A program made the position numbers and the translations under genes. Positions 60,038 to 64,000 of a stretch of DNA of 64,000 bases are shown piece by piece; the stretch's first letter is position 1; the number at the start of each line of letters is the position of its first letter. The notes below the pieces were generated by a model. The model was not told the DNA's origin and ran no database searches. It worked only from the letters and a program-made list of their open reading frames with translations. The stretch comes from Melanopsichium pennsylvanicum (Eukaryota; Basidiomycota; Ustilaginomycetes; Ustilaginales): NCBI GenBank assembly GCA_900208305.1, contig OAPG01000005.1, positions 987,600-1,051,599 of the forward strand. The letters are read 5' to 3'.

Positions 60038-63000
60038 TCAAAGAATCGAGTTGAGCATCGCCACTTCCTCTGCATTCAGATAAGGCGAAAGCTGAGATTG
60101 GAACGAAGCTTGTCCGGCTGTCTGCGCTAGATGTTGGAGAAACTGAGACAGCCAAATCTTGAGATCCATGTTGTACACTGGATCAGCTTTGAGATCCTCA
60201 TCTTTTTCAAGAACAAAGTCATCATCGTTTTGGAGCGCATCCAGACCGCCGGGTCCGAGCATGTCTGAGAGGAATGCAAAGTCATCCTGGCCCCCGGCTC
60301 GTGGCTCGTACTCGTCATCCCATTCGCCATCTTCGTCATCGGTTTCAGGCGTACATGCTCCTTCTCTGTTGCCACTTGCACCGACAGGGGCGGTTTGGGT
60401 CGCCGTACTCCATTCCTTGAGGAGCACCTTGACGATCTTGGCAAACATAGGTACGTCGCTGTACTGGTGTGGCATAGTCTTGGCCCGCGAACGTGTTCGG
60501 ATGATGCCAGAATTGTCGGGAAGCATGTCTCCTCGAACATAGGTGGTGGTGAGGAAAGGTCGACGGCTGCCGAGCACTTTGGCTAGAGCAAGAGCACTGA
60601 CGCGCTGCGACCAGAAACCTTGGAAGGTCACAACGTTGTCTACCCACTTTTTGCACAAGACCTCCAACCCGTCACCGCTCTCCGCATCTGGCTGCTCAGT
60701 GGATGGCGCGACTTGAATTGCCTCGAGAAGGTCCATGACTTGCTTGGCCCGCTCTTCGTTATCGTGCATGAGGTATGCGATGGGTACGATGAGCGATTGT
60801 ATGAACGTTGCCGTCTGCGCTGTGGCGAGACGTTGCACCATTGCGTTGAGAAGTTGGGGCACCACGTGTGTGATGCGGTCGCCTGCCTTCCTCAACAGTG
60901 CTACAACTAGGTCTCCAATGGCGAGACCTCCGCTCTCCGAGTCGTTGATGGGGACGAGCAACCTGGCGAACATGTGCAACATGAGATCCACCGATGATGC
61001 CTGCGTCTTGGCGTCCTTCCACTCGATGATCTCCTGCGTACACTTTTTGACAAGCACCGTCAAGCATTCGATGCCGCTTTGCAGCACATCGCGGTCTTCG
61101 CTGGACGATAGGACGCGGAATAGATTCGGGCAAAGCACGCCCGTTGCGCCGCGAAGGGCAGCAGGACTCGCGCCGTCGAGCACGCTCTTGGCTAGTTCCA
61201 CGGCGGTCTCTGCAATGACAGAGGGCCCTCCATCTGCAGAAGCGTCCGCCTGGCCTGGCAAGCTCGAGCCAATAGCAGCTGCCAGAAATGGTAGACTCTC
61301 ATGGACAATGACTTGGGGCACACCGGGCTGCTTGGAACCAGCGAGCGACTCGAACAGATCTGACACCACTGAGAGCAATATAATGTCTCTTGCATTGGGT
61401 GCCCAGACCTTCAGTGCGGCCCGGACGATCTCGCCAATGATGGCTGGCTCGACGAGTGCTGTGGATGCCGCCTCGCCGCTATCGGTCTCTTCCACGACGA
61501 CAGCCTGAACAGTCTCAATGATGAGGATGAGCGTATCTTCCGAAGCTTGTGTGAGCAAGGGACCAAGCTTCTGCACAACGCGCGGTGCGTAAGGACCCAC
61601 CACTCTCGAGGGAAGATGTCGATAAAAGTTCTTGACAGTACGGACCGCGGAGATCTTGACAGGAAGCGATGCGCCGTCGGATTCGATCACATTGACTGCT
61701 GCATCTAAGAACTGGACTGCGAGCTCAGAGGGCAGCGAACTTGCAAATTGAGAGGCAAAGACAAAGGCGCGTCCTTGCAAAAATGTTGTCGCATCGTTGC
61801 CGACATTGGGGAGCACGATCGTGGAAAAAATAGATTCGAGGTCGAGCGCCTGCTTGGCCTCCGACTGTGTCTCGACAATGTCGGTGATGGCATCGGCGTT
61901 GTTCCCGACTGCAGCCAAAACACCCTCGTGCAACTTCCACCAGTCCTGGTCGCCATTGGCGCGGTCAGCATTTGCCTGCTGGACGAGTTGGTGAAATTGC
62001 TGTCCAATGCATCGAAGGGCGGGTATAGGAAAGTCCTCGATGAGCATGCCAAGCAAGTCAGCAGCGGCTATTCTCAAGCTATATCCAAGAGACTCTTCAT
62101 CTTCGTCTGCAATGAAGGCGTTCGCATCCGTTACCCAGTTGTCCTCGTCATCGACAGTCATATCAATGTAGACAAGCAGTAACATGATGAGCTGCTGCAG
62201 GACCGCGGTCTCCTGACCTTTCCCTCCCGTGCCTCCGCTGACGAAGAAATCTCGACATCGATCCCCTCTGGAGGCCTCGTTGATAAAGTCGAGAATAGAA
62301 CAGGCCAAAGATGGGATGTCGCAAGCTACATCGTCGTCACCTTCCTCCAATGTAGGGGCATCGAGGTTCGAGCTGTTGGAAAGGTAGAGCTGACGAAAGG
62401 TTGGCAACAGCGAGACCAAATTTGATAGAGATGAGTGCATGAAAGGGTGGAGATGGGACTTGAATTGTGCGCGGAACATAGCAGCCACCTTGAGGGTTTT
62501 AAAAATCTCGTTGCGGAGTGCAAGGGTGCCCCATCCCTGCTGCAAATCCTGGCCAAGCTGTTGCGCTGCGTCACGTGCGAGCAATATCTGCATCATATCC
62601 AACCAGCGCGGAAGCAAAGTTTGCGAAGCCTGCTTAATCACATCGGGGTAAGCTCCCTTGACCATGAAGAGAGTAGTAAGGCATTGTCGGAAGACGAGAA
62701 TGCATCTTGCTCGGATGTAGGCGCTGTATCTGTCCTCTTGCGCCAATACTTGTTCGAGAGCCGGGAGGATCTCCTTTGCTACCTGCATGAGCTGTGTCTC
62801 GTCCATCTCGGCTCGAACGAATTCGCAGAGGAGTTTCATCGCGCCGTGCAAGCCGTTGGCATCACCTTGTTGGAGGAGCTGCTGAATGAAGGGCAGCAAG
62901 TCGGGATATTCATCGGGATAGTCGGGTCCTGCGATGGTTGAGATGACATAAGAGGTGGTATGACGGATCTTTTGGATCGGATCTGCGAGTCCACTGAGCA

Positions 63001-63301
63001 GAGTGTGTCGGATTTGCTGCTTGACGGAGACATCGACAGCGGCTCCAACGAAGCCGTCAAAGTACGGCGACCATCGTGTTGTGATGTATTTGCGAAGGGC
63101 GAGTCCAGCAGACTGGCGGACATGGATGGGCGCGCTCGAATCAAGCAGCAATCTGACGAAGCCGAGACCAGCTTGACCTTGTGCATCGTGTTCTGGAGAT
63201 TGGAAGGACGCGAGCTGCGACTCGCCCTGATTTCTGACCGTAGCGTCTGGAGAGAGTGTTGCCTCGAGGCAGGCTGCTAAGTGCTGCTCCATTCTTGTCA
63301 T
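60038..63301 (-). CDS. KAP114: Importin-beta family protein, Kap114/importin-9 type
   Basis: 1087 residues from ATG 63301 (a second ATG three codons on, at 63292; open frame continues to 63457). The importin-beta N-terminal domain is clear: RNQGESQLASFQ, VRQSAGLALRKYITTRW and IRHTTSYVISTIAGPDYPDEYPDLLPFI. HEAT repeats fill the rest. An acidic stretch near the C-terminus (EDGEWDDEYEP, then DDFAFLSDMLGPGG) is typical of the Kap114/IPO9 branch, which carries histones H2A-H2B and TBP into the nucleus. The ending QLSPYLNAEEVAMLN is also family-like. Yeast Kap114 has 1004 residues. This is the last gene before the telomere, transcribed away from it. Confidence 0.88.
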   Translation of the reverse strand: MTRMEQHLAACLEATLSPDATVRNQGESQLASFQSPEHDAQGQAGLGFVRLLLDSSAPIHVRQSAGLALRKYITTRWSPYFDGFVGAAVDVSVKQQIRHTLLSGLADPIQKIRHTTSYVISTIAGPDYPDEYPDLLPFIQQLLQQGDANGLHGAMKLLCEFVRAEMDETQLMQVAKEILPALEQVLAQEDRYSAYIRARCILVFRQCLTTLFMVKGAYPDVIKQASQTLLPRWLDMMQILLARDAAQQLGQDLQQGWGTLALRNEIFKTLKVAAMFRAQFKSHLHPFMHSSLSNLVSLLPTFRQLYLSNSSNLDAPTLEEGDDDVACDIPSLACSILDFINEASRGDRCRDFFVSGGTGGKGQETAVLQQLIMLLLVYIDMTVDDEDNWVTDANAFIADEDEESLGYSLRIAAADLLGMLIEDFPIPALRCIGQQFHQLVQQANADRANGDQDWWKLHEGVLAAVGNNADAITDIVETQSEAKQALDLESIFSTIVLPNVGNDATTFLQGRAFVFASQFASSLPSELAVQFLDAAVNVIESDGASLPVKISAVRTVKNFYRHLPSRVVGPYAPRVVQKLGPLLTQASEDTLILIIETVQAVVVEETDSGEAASTALVEPAIIGEIVRAALKVWAPNARDIILLSVVSDLFESLAGSKQPGVPQVIVHESLPFLAAAIGSSLPGQADASADGGPSVIAETAVELAKSVLDGASPAALRGATGVLCPNLFRVLSSSEDRDVLQSGIECLTVLVKKCTQEIIEWKDAKTQASSVDLMLHMFARLLVPINDSESGGLAIGDLVVALLRKAGDRITHVVPQLLNAMVQRLATAQTATFIQSLIVPIAYLMHDNEERAKQVMDLLEAIQVAPSTEQPDAESGDGLEVLCKKWVDNVVTFQGFWSQRVSALALAKVLGSRRPFLTTTYVRGDMLPDNSGIIRTRSRAKTMPHQYSDVPMFAKIVKVLLKEWSTATQTAPVGASGNREGACTPETDDEDGEWDDEYEPRAGGQDDFAFLSDMLGPGGLDALQNDDDFVLEKDEDLKADPVYNMDLKIWLSQFLQHLAQTAGQASFQSQLSPYLNAEEVAMLNSIL

Positions 63302-63843
63302 AGATCGTCGAGGTGTGCAATTAGAAGACGGGCGGGGTGAAGCAAAGCTGATGGTTTTGTTTGAATCCACCAGCTCGCCAATCTTATAATCAAGTGTTGG
63401 TCTCTCTTCTTCGTCGCTTACAAGTAGGGCGAAAGTCAAATTTGGCTCATGAGCCAAATTCTCGATAAGCAGGTTTTGGTTTTAAAAAGCGCTTTTTTGC
63501 GGCGCGTCATGAAACCAAAGGAGACTTTAACATGACCATAACTGAATAGGAAAACAATTAATTGCCTAACTTGGGAGAGTCACTTGCAAGCTCCCAGCTG
63601 TGGCTGTAAGGCATGGTTGGCCAAGTGTTGTGTGAAAGCAAGGCAAAATGCAGGTAAGACCTAAAGGTATGAAATTGAAGAGAACATGGATGGAATCCAG
63701 GGAATGTGGAATGGGTAGGTAAAATATGAGAAACACACAGCCTTGGCAAGGTCTGTGTTGTTGAGAAGATGGTGAAAAAGAAGAAGAAGGGTGATTACAT
63801 TGCAGCACAGAGAGATAGCTCAGCCTGCGCTGCAATTCTGAGG
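63302..63843. other. Terminal spacer between importin gene and telomere
   Basis: About 540 bp with no gene, no recognisable subtelomeric repeat and no helicase-type subtelomeric gene. It holds the importin promoter. Confidence 0.6.
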
Positions 63844-64000
63844 TTTAGGTTTAGGGTTAGGGTTAGGGTTAGGGTTAGGGTTAGGGTTAGGGTTAGGGTT
63901 AGGGTTAGGGTTAGGGTTAGGGTTAGGGTTAGGGTTAGGGTTAGGGTTAGGGTTAGGGTTAGGGTTAGGGTTAGGGTTAGGGTTAGGGTTAGGGTTAGGG
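63844..64000 (+). repeat. Telomere, TTAGGG repeats
   Basis: 25 exact TTAGGG units fill 63851-64000, and a degenerate TTTAGG unit precedes them at 63844-63849. The G-rich strand runs toward the window's end, so this is the right-hand end of the chromosome. TTAGGG is the telomere repeat of smut fungi and many other fungi. Confidence 0.98.

Overview
The window is the end of a fungal chromosome. Its right edge is a run of 25 exact TTAGGG repeats. Genes are dense on both strands, introns are few and short (about 80-320 bp), and proteins carry long Ser/Ala/Gln/His-rich insertions. The products (Raptor/KOG1, U1A, BDP1, haspin, THI5, COP9 subunit 2) together with a TTAGGG telomere fit a basidiomycete smut-type fungus (Ustilaginomycotina). 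That placement is inference from style and content, not from a database match.

Layout, left to right. 1-7 kb: KOG1/Raptor (+). 7-13.3 kb: RRB1-type ribosome assembly WD protein (-), a ZIP metal transporter (+) and GET1 (-). 13.7-21.2 kb: an RCC1-repeat protein (+), a BCL7-like protein (-), U1A/U2B'' (-) and a BDP1 (TFIIIB'') carrying an HMG box (+). 22-24.7 kb: a secreted alpha/beta hydrolase (+) and a hotdog-fold thioesterase (+). 24.9-32.1 kb: haspin kinase (-), mitochondrial ribosomal protein uL1m (+) and the bifunctional purine enzyme ADE5,7 (-). 34-45.7 kb: an FSP1/AIF-like FAD oxidoreductase (+), a 1398-residue disordered orphan (-) and an MFS transporter (-). After a 3 kb gene-poor stretch come THI5/NMT1 (+), CSN2 (-) and a DHAP/glycerol-3-phosphate acyltransferase (+). 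A degenerate PIF/Harbinger-like DNA transposon of about 2.7 kb lies between that acyltransferase and aspartyl aminopeptidase (+). A Kap114/importin-9 gene (-) is the last gene, and its start lies only about 550 bp from the telomere.

The genes are mostly unrelated housekeeping functions (TOR signalling, ribosome biogenesis, splicing, Pol III transcription, purine and thiamine synthesis, nuclear import) in alternating orientation. There is no operon, biosynthetic cluster or effector cluster. The points most worth a second look are: loss of the caspase-like His/Cys pair in the Raptor homologue; an HMG box built into BDP1; a BCL7-type domain in a fungal protein; the decayed Harbinger element with recognisable inverted ends; and the absence of ordinary subtelomeric sequence between an importin gene and the telomere. 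I did not find a clearly new multi-gene system.
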